Part shown: one piece after another, positions 15,270 to 22,926 of the stretch
How positions within the stretch are numbered: the stretch's first letter is position 1
How the letters are laid out: each line of letters begins with the position of its first letter
Assembly (NCBI GenBank): GCA_947167445.1
Contig: CAMVID010000002.1
Coordinates: 1 to 64,000, forward strand
DNA from: G11 sp947167445
GTDB lineage: Bacteria; Bacillota; Clostridia; Lachnospirales; Lachnospiraceae
DNA: 64,000 nt
Reading direction: 5' to 3'
Notes under the pieces: generated by a model
Database searches by the model: none
The model's input: only the letters and a program-made list of their open reading frames with translations
Told to the model about the DNA's origin: nothing
Program-made: the position numbers and the translations under genes

Positions 15270-16655
15270 ATGCTACAAGACATTTTATCTAAGAAAACAA
15301 GCTTGTTTGCAGATGGTTTCCAGACTGTGCTTCGTGGTCAGGAAAACAGAAACCGAAGGGTTGTGCTTATTAATGGTGAACTGTCTGCAAATGTAAGAAG
15401 TGAAACAAGAGGCGTGAATGCCAGAGTAACCAAGGAGGGTGTTCAGGGATTCTCATCCATGGCTGAGTATTCTGAGGCAGCTGCTGAAGCTGTACTTAAG
15501 GCAGCAAGTGAGAACGCTCAGTTTTTGGCAACACACGCTCCAAGGGGCTTAAAGGCGCCTAAGGCTATGCCGGGCACCATAATCACACCTCACCGCGACA
15601 TTGTGGACACCAAGCAGAAGCGGCTTATTGATGCCTGCAAGGAAATTGATGACTTCATAGTTAAGAACTGTACCGGAATCACCAGCAGAAAGGTTATTTA
15701 CACTGAGGATTCTCAGGACAAAATCATCTACTCCTCAGACTGTGCAAGCGGCCATGTGGTTAATCCCAGGGTTTACATCTATGTTTTCCTTACTGCTACC
15801 ACCAAGGATGGCGCTCCCGTTGAACTTTTCAAGGCCTTCGGTGGCGGCGGAAGCTTTGAGGATCATTTCAGTGATTTAAGCACATGCCATCCCGGAATTA
15901 TGGAACTCTACAAGAGAGTTATGGACAAGAAGGAAGGCGTTTATGCCGAGGCGGGAATGAAAACGGTTATTCTCGATGGCATGATGTCGGGAATGCTCTC
16001 TCATGAGGCTGTTGGACACACAGTTGAGGCGGACCTGGTTATCGGTGGTTCTGTGGCAGGCCCTAATTTAAACAAGAGGGTAGCATCCAATCTTATTACC
16101 ATGGTGGATTATGCCCACACAGCCTTCGGCGAAAGGGTCCCTCTTCCCATTTATCTTGATGATGAGGGCGTCACCGCAACAGATGCAGTTCTCATTAAGG
16201 ACGGAATTCTCACAGGTTATATGAATGACAGAGCTTCGGCGGAGAGATTCGGCGTGGACCCTGCAGGTAATGCCAGAGGCTGGCTCTTCTCAGACGAGCC
16301 TCTTATCAGAATGAGAAACACCGCCATTTCACCCGGCAAGGATAAGATTGAGGACATGATTGCCTTTGTGGATGACGGATATTACCTTATTGAGAGCGGA
16401 AACGGACAGGCTGACCTTACAGGCGAGTTCATGTTCGGCGTTACCATGGGTTATGAAATCAAGAACGGTAAGCTTGGCAAAGCTCTGCTTGATACCACCG
16501 TTTCAGGCGTGGCTTTCGAAATGCTTAAGACCGTTGATATGGTATCCGACAAGATAGTCTGGTCTTCATCGGGCTTTTGCGGCAAGAAGCAGATGATCCC
16601 CGTAAGCATGGGCGGTCCTGCTTTAAGATGTAAACTTATGATTGGCGGAAGATAA
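15270..16655 (+). CDS. tldD: TldD-family metalloprotease
   Basis: A 461-residue zinc protease subunit. The metal-binding motif HEAVGH (HExxxH, residues 245-250) lies in SGMLSHEAVGHTVEADL. In characterised systems TldD with TldE forms a heterodimeric protease that trims unfolded or modified peptides (microcin B17 and other RiPPs, CcdA). The open frame extends upstream to 15087 through the palindromic repeat; the ATG at 15270 is chosen because AAGGAGGGG precedes it and homology starts there. It is followed 10 bases later by the partner subunit. No RiPP precursor was recognised nearby. Confidence 0.88.
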   Translation: MLQDILSKKTSLFADGFQTVLRGQENRNRRVVLINGELSANVRSETRGVNARVTKEGVQGFSSMAEYSEAAAEAVLKAASENAQFLATHAPRGLKAPKAMPGTIITPHRDIVDTKQKRLIDACKEIDDFIVKNCTGITSRKVIYTEDSQDKIIYSSDCASGHVVNPRVYIYVFLTATTKDGAPVELFKAFGGGGSFEDHFSDLSTCHPGIMELYKRVMDKKEGVYAEAGMKTVILDGMMSGMLSHEAVGHTVEADLVIGGSVAGPNLNKRVASNLITMVDYAHTAFGERVPLPIYLDDEGVTATDAVLIKDGILTGYMNDRASAERFGVDPAGNARGWLFSDEPLIRMRNTAISPGKDKIEDMIAFVDDGYYLIESGNGQADLTGEFMFGVTMGYEIKNGKLGKALLDTTVSGVAFEMLKTVDMVSDKIVWSSSGFCGKKQMIPVSMGGPALRCKLMIGGR

Positions 16656-16665
16656 GGGGGAGAAT

Positions 16666-17964
16666 ATGAAAGATCTTAAAGAATTATCGGTAAAAATCGA
16701 CTCTCTCCTGGAGAGCAAAGGGATTACGAAAAACGCGTATTCCATATCAGAAAGAGAAACTCAGGAGTTTAACATGGAGGATGGAGCCTTTAACCTCCTT
16801 CGTACACTCTTTGACAACAGCCTTGCAGTTGTCAGCTTTGTGGGAGAAAAGCAGGGCATTGCCACAGGTAATGATTTCACAGATGAGGGCCTTGAAGCCA
16901 CTGTGGAAGCTTCCGTGGAGGCAGCCAATTCCGCAGAACCGGATGCCTGCAAGGACATTGCTCCTTTTGAGAAAAATGAAGTTTTTAACATCGGATGTCT
17001 TAAACCTGATAAGGAGAAGTTCTTTGAAAGACTTATGGAACTTCAGAAGGACCTTAAGGAGAAATATCCCAAAATCAAGCTTATGATGGCGATTGCTCAA
17101 TATTCCTCATCCCATCAGCTTTACAAGAATACAAACGGTACCGTATTCGAAACTAATTCAGGAAAATATGCGGTATTGCTTGAGTTTGCAGGAAACGACG
17201 GAGATAAAACCACAAGCTTTAACGGGGCAGAGATAATCGTTACCGAGCTTGATAAACCTTTTATCGAGTACGATTCGCTCCGCGTTAAACTTGATGAGTC
17301 GGTGGCTGCTTTGAATGAGACAAGCTTTGAAGGAAAATTTGAGGGACAGGTGATTTTGACACCTGATGCACTGGTGCAGTTCATATCATTCATCATTATG
17401 AACTATCTTTCCGACAACGTTATTCTTGAGGGCACAAGCCGTTGGCTTGATAAGCTTAATGAGAAGGTTGCAGACGAAAGAATCACCATCGTCAACGATC
17501 CTTTTTCAAAGGAAATCATCGCTGACGGAATGTATACCGCTGACGGATTCAAGGCTGAAACCACTCCTGTTATTGAGAAGGGTGTTCTTAAAAACTTCCT
17601 TTTGAGTCTGTATGCGGCCAACAAGACCGGCCGTAAACCCGCAAAGATGCCAGGCAGCAACTTCATCGTGGCTAACGGTGATACGCCCTATGCAGACATG
17701 ATTAAGTCCATGAAGAAGGGCCTCATCGTAGGTGGCTTCTCAGGAGGAATGCCTTCTGCAAACGGCGAGTTCTCAGGCGTTGCCAAGAACAGCTTCCTTG
17801 TGGAGAACGGCGAGATTAAGGGCGCCGTTACGGAGACCATGATTAACGGTAACCTGGGTGAGATGTTCAACCACCTGGTTTCCATCTCCAAGGAGACAAT
17901 CAATTCCGGTCAAATGATTCTTCCCTACTACTGTGTGGACGGAATCGTTATATCAGGAAAATAA
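16666..17964 (+). CDS. tldE: TldE/PmbA-family partner subunit
   Basis: A 433-residue homologue of TldE/PmbA. It lacks an HExxxH motif, as expected for the non-catalytic partner that completes the TldD heterodimer. Conserved family stretches are visible: DEGLEATVEASVEAA (N-terminal domain), GRKPAKMPGSNF and GGFSGGMPSANGEFSG (C-terminal domain). The ATG at 16666 follows AAGGGGG by 5 bases; an in-frame ATG at 16642 lies inside tldD and lacks a site. The pair ends in a terminator at 17981. Confidence 0.87.
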   Translation: MKDLKELSVKIDSLLESKGITKNAYSISERETQEFNMEDGAFNLLRTLFDNSLAVVSFVGEKQGIATGNDFTDEGLEATVEASVEAANSAEPDACKDIAPFEKNEVFNIGCLKPDKEKFFERLMELQKDLKEKYPKIKLMMAIAQYSSSHQLYKNTNGTVFETNSGKYAVLLEFAGNDGDKTTSFNGAEIIVTELDKPFIEYDSLRVKLDESVAALNETSFEGKFEGQVILTPDALVQFISFIIMNYLSDNVILEGTSRWLDKLNEKVADERITIVNDPFSKEIIADGMYTADGFKAETTPVIEKGVLKNFLLSLYAANKTGRKPAKMPGSNFIVANGDTPYADMIKSMKKGLIVGGFSGGMPSANGEFSGVAKNSFLVENGEIKGAVTETMINGNLGEMFNHLVSISKETINSGQMILPYYCVDGIVISGK

Positions 17965-17980
17965 AGAAAGATGTGGAAAA

Positions 17981-18006
17981 GGCCGATGCAAGCATCGGCC
18001 TTTTTT
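17981..18006 (+). terminator. Rho-independent terminator after tldE
   Basis: Stem GGCCGATG / CATCGGCC (loop CAAG) followed directly by TTTTTT. Located 16 bases after the tldE stop and immediately before a palindromic repeat unit. Confidence 0.92.
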
Positions 18007-18007
18007 G

Positions 18008-18069
18008 GTGCAATTTGGGGACAGGCCCCAATCTGCACGGTGCAATTTGGGCCTGTCCCCAAATTGCAC
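18008..18069. repeat. GTGCA/GGGGACAGGCCC palindromic element, copy 2
   Basis: Inverted repeat of 21 bp (18008-18028 and 18049-18069) around a 20-base centre; arms run from GTGCAATTTGGGG to ACAGGCCC. It differs from copies 1 and 3 in arm length and centre but shares the core. It starts one base after the T-run of the tldE terminator. Some 125 bases of sequence with no recognisable feature follow before the next start codon. Confidence 0.85.
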
Positions 18070-18196
18070 ATTTTGTATTTCGGTAGAGGGAATTTGCACC
18101 TTGGTAGAAGAGGTATTGAAGGGCTCTTTCCCCTGTGGTAACGTGCTTACAAGACATGAAAAACACGAAAGACATAGGAAGAAAGAGGTAAACAAA

Positions 18197-19072
18197 ATGG
18201 AAAGAAAGAAAATCACAAAACCCTTCATGATGGTATTTGCCATATACGTTCTATATTACATTTTGCATGTGACAGAGGTGTTCTTGCTCCGCACGGATCA
18301 GACCTGGGTGGGAGAGGCCATCATTCATAAGCTCCTTGGAATAGTCATCATGGCCTTGATTGCCATAATGTTCGGATACTCAAGGGAAGAAATCGGCTTC
18401 CCAAGGGGCAGGAACATCTTAAATGTATTTAAGGGCCTGGCCTTCGGATTTGGCGTTTTCGTCATCGCCTATGCCACAGAAGTAATTATGGCAAAATCAG
18501 CGGGTTCCTACGAATCCATGAAGCTTTACGTAAGCGCCTACGCCATTGACAAAAACGTAGGAAACAGAACAGAACTTGTCTTCTTTATAATCTGCATCAT
18601 CGGAAATATCGTGAATGTGCTGATGGAAGAGGGAAACTTCAGGGGATTGTTCCTTAGGATTCTCGGAGAAAAATACGTTTTTACCAAAGCGGCAATCATA
18701 TCTTCGGTACTTTTTGGATTCTGGCATATCGTAAGCCCCATCAGAAACTATGTTGACGGGGAGCAGAGCCTTGCGGGAACCATCTTTAACGCAGTATTTC
18801 TACTTGTCGCAAGCGCACTGGTTGGTTTAAAATTTACTATGTTGACAAAGATGACCGGCAGCGTCTACATGAGCATGGGCGATCACTTTTTCAACAATAC
18901 AATAGTGAATCTTTTACATGTGGTAACAAAGACCGGTGCCGACGAGATGATGACCGTCAGAGTTTCGATTGCGCAGAGTTTATCCTTCATCATTGTGCTG
19001 GTTTGCTACCTCATATGGCGGAGAAAAAATGCGCTTAATAATGAGAGAGAGGCAGGATTTATCGAATCCTGA
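18197..19072 (+). CDS. CPBP-family intramembrane metalloprotease
   Basis: A 291-residue membrane protein with about 7-8 hydrophobic helices. Motif 1 of the CPBP (Abi/CAAX protease) family is present as EEGNFR (Glu144-Glu145 with Arg149), motif 2 as FGFWHI, and a third conserved position in FFNNTIVN. In bacteria such proteins process prenylated or bacteriocin-related peptides or confer immunity; the role here is unknown. The ATG at 18197 is chosen over upstream in-frame codons because AAGAGG precedes it and homology begins there. Its end overlaps the LytTR gene by 44 bases. Confidence 0.83.
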   Translation: MERKKITKPFMMVFAIYVLYYILHVTEVFLLRTDQTWVGEAIIHKLLGIVIMALIAIMFGYSREEIGFPRGRNILNVFKGLAFGFGVFVIAYATEVIMAKSAGSYESMKLYVSAYAIDKNVGNRTELVFFIICIIGNIVNVLMEEGNFRGLFLRILGEKYVFTKAAIISSVLFGFWHIVSPIRNYVDGEQSLAGTIFNAVFLLVASALVGLKFTMLTKMTGSVYMSMGDHFFNNTIVNLLHVVTKTGADEMMTVRVSIAQSLSFIIVLVCYLIWRRKNALNNEREAGFIES

Positions 19073-19475
19073 GGTTACAATTGAGTACCGGGAGTTGACG
19101 GAGAATGTGAAGCGGGTGTCGGATTTCGTCCGCTCGGTGGATCAGAGCATTACCTGCAGAAAAAGCGACGAAGAGTTCTCCATTCCCGTTAATGATATTT
19201 TTTACGTGGAAAGTGTAGATAAGAAAGCTTTTGTGTACTGCGAGTCGGAGGTTTATCAGTCCGGCTTAAGGCTTATCGAACTGGAGGAGGTGCTTGCCCG
19301 CGCAGGCTTTGTAAGGGTCAGCAAATCAGCGATTCTTAACGTGGAAAAGCTTCGCGGAGTCAAAAACCTTGCTAACTCCAAACTTGAAGCCTTGCTTGTA
19401 AACGACGAGAGAATCTGCGTAAGCAGGAAGTATCTTAAGGACATCAGGGAAGTGCTTTTAAGGAGGAACGGATGA
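19029..19475 (+). CDS. LytTR-domain DNA-binding regulator
   Basis: A 148-residue protein. The C-terminal LytTR fold spans about residues 45-145: EEFSIPVNDIFYVESVDKKAFVYC, LEEVLARAGFVRVSKSAILNVEKLRG and the closing CVSRKYLKDIREVL are typical. There is no receiver domain. The start at 19029 has GGCGGAG about 5 bases upstream and lies inside the end of the CPBP gene. It is coupled through ATGA to a DUF3021 membrane protein, the usual partner of such free LytTR proteins, which probably holds or modulates the regulator at the membrane. Confidence 0.87.
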   Translation: MRLIMRERQDLSNPEVTIEYRELTENVKRVSDFVRSVDQSITCRKSDEEFSIPVNDIFYVESVDKKAFVYCESEVYQSGLRLIELEEVLARAGFVRVSKSAILNVEKLRGVKNLANSKLEALLVNDERICVSRKYLKDIREVLLRRNG

Positions 19476-19858
19476 TGAAAAAAGCGATTCTTAACATATT
19501 TGCCATGACAGGGATTACTCTGGTGGTGCTGTCTTTGGTGGCCCTTTGCTATGATGCAAGCTTTTTGTGCCTTGAGACAGTGTTTCAGGCTTTGGGAGTA
19601 AATGTTTTAATATATGCAGGCATTTCGCTTATTGACCTTTTGGAACTTCGCCTGTATCTTGTAGAGACAGGATTGAAACTTGTTTATTCTATAGTCCTTG
19701 TGCTGGTTTTTGGAAAGATTTTTGGCTGGTACGCCAACCTTTCCGTTCCGGTTCTCGGCGGCATGGCACTGGTGATTCTTCTGCTTTGCGGGTATCTGGA
19801 CATGCTAAGCCTTAAGAGCGAGCTAAAGGAAATCAACGATCTTATTGGGGAGAAATAA
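19472..19858 (+). CDS. DUF3021-family membrane protein
   Basis: A 128-residue protein with four hydrophobic helices and a short charged tail (LKSELKEINDLIGEK), matching the DUF3021 family found next to LytTR regulators. It overlaps the LytTR stop (ATGA), with AAGGAGGAACGG as the ribosome site. The pair is likely a small membrane-linked regulatory unit; the target may include the adjacent CPBP protease gene. The function is inferred only from pairing. Confidence 0.75.
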   Translation: MMKKAILNIFAMTGITLVVLSLVALCYDASFLCLETVFQALGVNVLIYAGISLIDLLELRLYLVETGLKLVYSIVLVLVFGKIFGWYANLSVPVLGGMALVILLLCGYLDMLSLKSELKEINDLIGEK

Positions 19859-19863
19859 GTTCT

Positions 19864-19956
19864 GGGGTTGGTGCAGTTTGGGGACAGGCCCCGATTGCAC
19901 GTTTCATGTGCAATCGGGGCCTGTCCCCAAACTGCACCAACCCCCAAACTGCACAT
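19864..19956. repeat. GTGCA/GGGGACAGGCCC palindromic element, copy 3 (inverted)
   Basis: Perfect 37-bp inverted repeat (19864-19900, 19908-19944) with loop GTTTCAT, the reverse complement of the loop of copy 1, plus a flank to GCACAT at 19956. It is therefore copy 1 in the opposite orientation, with one A/G difference in the flank noted. It starts 5 bases after the DUF3021 stop. A TATAAT at 19983-19988 downstream may serve the next gene. Confidence 0.85.
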
Positions 19957-20017
19957 CCGCCCACAAACTATCACATTTGGTGTATAATGGAGGAAGCAAA
20001 TTCATTGGGAGGTCGTT

Positions 20018-20764
20018 ATGATAGAGACATTGAACTCGCCGGCATTGTTTGTGATATGCGGCGGGATAATTGGCTTTGTGGCCATTGTTTGTCTGATATT
20101 TCTAATCAGAGCCTACAAGGCGGGAATTGCCGCAGGCATGGATAAGGCCATGCTTAAGAGGACCATTACGTCCAGCGTCACGTTCACAATTCTGCCAAGT
20201 GTAGGCATTTTACTCGGTGTAATTGCACTGTCGGGAAGCCTTGGAACTCCATGGCCATGGCTTAGATTGTCAGTTATCGGTGCACTTCATTATGAAACTC
20301 AGGTTGCACAGGCCGCGGCGGAGCAGGTGGGAGTGGGTTCCCTTAGTGCGGCCAACATGACCCCGGTGGGCTTTGCAACAATAGCCCTTCTTATGAGTAT
20401 CTGTATTCCCTGGGGCATGATTCTTTCATTCTTTTTCAACAAATCATATCTTAAGAAACTCCAAGGCAAGAACAAAGAGGAAGAAAATAAAGAGAAGAAG
20501 CCGAACTTCGGTGATTCTGCAATGATAGCCATGTTTATGGGCCTTGTCAGCGCATACATCGGAAGTTACATAGGTGGCTTCATTTCCGGAGAGGGCACTT
20601 TTACCTTCAAGGGTGATCTGACGCCTTTGATTGTTTCTGTGGTTTCTGCCATAGTGATGGCGATTTTTACATATTTTGCAGAGAAAAAACACATGGTCTG
20701 GCTTGAAAGCTTCTCCATTGCAGGCAGTATGCTTGTGGGGATGCTGGCCGCCATATTTATATAG
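20018..20764 (+). CDS. DUF5058-like membrane protein (putative transporter subunit)
   Basis: A 248-residue membrane protein with about six hydrophobic helices and a charged cytoplasmic loop rich in Lys and Glu near residues 150-165. The N-terminus, with a helix then a segment RAYKAGIAAGMDKAMLKRTI and a conserved GTPWPWLRLSVIGALHYE loop, looks like the DUF5058 family. It is followed 12 bases later by a second membrane protein and then an M20 peptidase; the pair may form a transporter whose cargo is handled by the peptidase, which is inference. Confidence 0.6.
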   Translation: MIETLNSPALFVICGGIIGFVAIVCLIFLIRAYKAGIAAGMDKAMLKRTITSSVTFTILPSVGILLGVIALSGSLGTPWPWLRLSVIGALHYETQVAQAAAEQVGVGSLSAANMTPVGFATIALLMSICIPWGMILSFFFNKSYLKKLQGKNKEEENKEKKPNFGDSAMIAMFMGLVSAYIGSYIGGFISGEGTFTFKGDLTPLIVSVVSAIVMAIFTYFAEKKHMVWLESFSIAGSMLVGMLAAIFI

Positions 20765-20776
20765 GAGGTGAGTGTC

Positions 20777-21454
20777 ATGAACAATGAATATCTTGAAAAA
20801 TACAACAGAGGCACTCACATAATCGGCCGAATTGTCAGTGCCATAGCGCTTTTCCTTTTGGTTGGCGCGCCCTTCCTTATAGGCAAAATCATCGGCGGCA
20901 TGCCGAATCTTTCCGCTGTAGCCAAGGGCTTCATCTCGGTTGGTCTCATCTGGACCATCTCAAGCGTAGTGGAATTCCTGGTTTACACCCCAATGTTAGG
21001 CGCGGGCGGAGGATATTTGGCTTTTATCACAGGTAACCTCATCAACATGAAGATTCCCTGCGCCATGAACGCTAAGGACATGGCAGGCACCAAATCGGGA
21101 ACCACGGAAAACGAGATAATCTCAACTCTTTCCATTGCGGCATCGAGCCTTACAACCATTGTGGTTCTGGCTTTGGGAGTGCTTCTTCTGACACCTCTGC
21201 AGCCGGTGCTTCAAAGTGATACCCTGCAGCCGGCCTTTGCCAACGTGGTTCCTGCACTGTTTGGCGCAATGGCATATCAGTATTTCAGGAAAAATTTAAA
21301 GCTCGCCGTTGTACCTCTGGTTATCATGAGTATTCTCTTTATACTGGTTCCGACCCTTATCAGTCAGACCAGCATCATGATACTGCCAAGCGGCGCAATT
21401 ACCATAGTTCTGGCTTATTTAATCTTTAAAAAGAAAGGTTCCATAGAAGGTTGA
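20777..21454 (+). CDS. Membrane protein partner of the DUF5058 protein
   Basis: A 225-residue protein with about six hydrophobic helices. A conserved-looking central loop YTPMLGAGGGYLAFITGNLINMKIPCAMNA (core GAGGGYLAFITGN) is rich in Gly and probably lies within the membrane, as in some secondary transporters. The ATG at 20777 is chosen because AGGAGG lies 8 bases upstream; the frame could also open at a GTG at 20768, which is part of that site. I do not recognise a named family; the tight linkage to the DUF5058 gene suggests that the two proteins work together. Confidence 0.6.
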   Translation: MNNEYLEKYNRGTHIIGRIVSAIALFLLVGAPFLIGKIIGGMPNLSAVAKGFISVGLIWTISSVVEFLVYTPMLGAGGGYLAFITGNLINMKIPCAMNAKDMAGTKSGTTENEIISTLSIAASSLTTIVVLALGVLLLTPLQPVLQSDTLQPAFANVVPALFGAMAYQYFRKNLKLAVVPLVIMSILFILVPTLISQTSIMILPSGAITIVLAYLIFKKKGSIEG

Positions 21455-21458
21455 CCAA

Positions 21459-22904
21459 ATGAAAATATTAATAGGCATCCTGATTTGCCTTGGGGCCATA
21501 ATCGGGGTGATTCTGGTTCTTTTACTGGTGGCACTTATCAAAACCCTGCTGACTCCGGGCAAAAAATCCGAGTATGCGGCACCAAAGGCAGATGAGAGGG
21601 CGCTGGATTATGCCCATAAACTCTCTGAGATGGTTAAGTATGACACCACATCCCACGACGGAGTTCACGATGTGGAGAAGTTTGAAGGTTTTCACAAAGT
21701 ACTGGAGAAACTCTTCCCACTTGTGCACAGTAACCTTGAAAAGACGGATATTGACGGCAATCTCTTATTCTACTGGAAGGGAGTAAGCAGTGAAAAACCG
21801 CTGGTTCTCATGAGTCATCAGGACGTTGTTCCTGCAGAGGGTGAGTGGATTCACGAAGCTTTTTCCGGAGATATAGCTGACGGAAAGGTCTGGGGAAGAG
21901 GAGCAAGCGATACCAAGTGCTCCGTATTCGGATTCTTTCAGGCTGTGGAGGAGCTTCTTAAGGAAGGTTATACTCCACCCATGGACGTTTATCTGTCCTC
22001 ATCCTGCACGGAAGAGTGGGCGGGAGACGGCTGTCCCAAGCTTGTTGAGGAAATGAAGAGACGAGGCGTGAAGCCTTACCTTGTCTGTGATGAAGGCGGC
22101 GGAATCATTACGGAGCCCGTAGGTGGAATTCCGGGAAACTTCGCCATGGTGGGTGTTTTTGAAAAGGGAAAGGCGGACATAAAGCTTACAGCCAAATCAA
22201 ACGGAGGACATGCTTCCGCTCCCAAAGCAAATTCCCCTATCGCAAGACTTGCGGCCTTTGTAAACGAGTTTGAGACAAAGAAGCCCTTTAAGAGAAAACT
22301 TCCAAAGGAAGTACAGGCAATGTTTGAGAAGCTGGCACCTTATGCAAGTTTCCCCTTAAAGTTTGCCTTTACTAATATATGGCTGTTTAAGCCGATCCTT
22401 TTAAAGGTCCTGCCTTCGATTTCTGCACAGGCAGGGGCAATGATTCAGACAACTATGGCTTTTACCATGCAAAAAGGCTCCGATGCATATAACGTGCTTC
22501 CTCAGGAAGCCACCCTTGGAGCCAACATGAGATTTATCCCCCACCAGGGTATGGACGAAAGTCTGAATATTGTACATAATATAGCTAAGAAGCATGACTT
22601 AAAACTTGATATAATATATGCAAGCGACTACTCCGAATCCGCCGACATCAATGGTGAAGGATTCAAACTCCTTGAGCGGATTATAGGAGAAACCTTTAAG
22701 GGCCTGCCGGTGAGCCCTTACGTTATGACCGGTGCTACAGATGCCAAGTGTTATCAGGAAATCTGTGACTGTGTTTTACGATTTGCACCGGTTATATACG
22801 GACCCGAGCAAATGGCGGGAATGCACGGGCTAAATGAGAATATAGAATACAATTGTTTGACGGGGTGTGTAGATTTTTATAAGAACTTAATAAGGGCCAT
22901 GTAA
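21459..22904 (+). CDS. M20-family metallopeptidase, membrane-anchored (carboxypeptidase S type)
   Basis: A 481-residue hydrolase with an N-terminal membrane helix (residues 3-26) and then an M20/M25/M40 catalytic fold. Zinc ligands and catalytic residues appear in LMSHQDVVP (His and Asp), GRGASDTK (bridging Asp), SSSCTEEWAG (Glu pair) and the C-terminal AGMHGLNE (His). The dimerisation domain is at about residues 230-370 (GGHASAPKANSPI). Relatives cleave dipeptides or N-acyl amino acids. Five bases separate it from the membrane pair, suggesting a role in using the compound they transport. Confidence 0.85.
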   Translation: MKILIGILICLGAIIGVILVLLLVALIKTLLTPGKKSEYAAPKADERALDYAHKLSEMVKYDTTSHDGVHDVEKFEGFHKVLEKLFPLVHSNLEKTDIDGNLLFYWKGVSSEKPLVLMSHQDVVPAEGEWIHEAFSGDIADGKVWGRGASDTKCSVFGFFQAVEELLKEGYTPPMDVYLSSSCTEEWAGDGCPKLVEEMKRRGVKPYLVCDEGGGIITEPVGGIPGNFAMVGVFEKGKADIKLTAKSNGGHASAPKANSPIARLAAFVNEFETKKPFKRKLPKEVQAMFEKLAPYASFPLKFAFTNIWLFKPILLKVLPSISAQAGAMIQTTMAFTMQKGSDAYNVLPQEATLGANMRFIPHQGMDESLNIVHNIAKKHDLKLDIIYASDYSESADINGEGFKLLERIIGETFKGLPVSPYVMTGATDAKCYQEICDCVLRFAPVIYGPEQMAGMHGLNENIEYNCLTGCVDFYKNLIRAM

Positions 22905-22926
22905 TTTCACATACGGAGGAACAGGC

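Noticed and set aside
15270..17964. RiPP biosynthetic cluster around TldD/TldE
   Set aside because: TldD/E often mature RiPPs, but no precursor peptide, modification enzyme or exporter is adjacent, and the pair has its own promoter and terminator.
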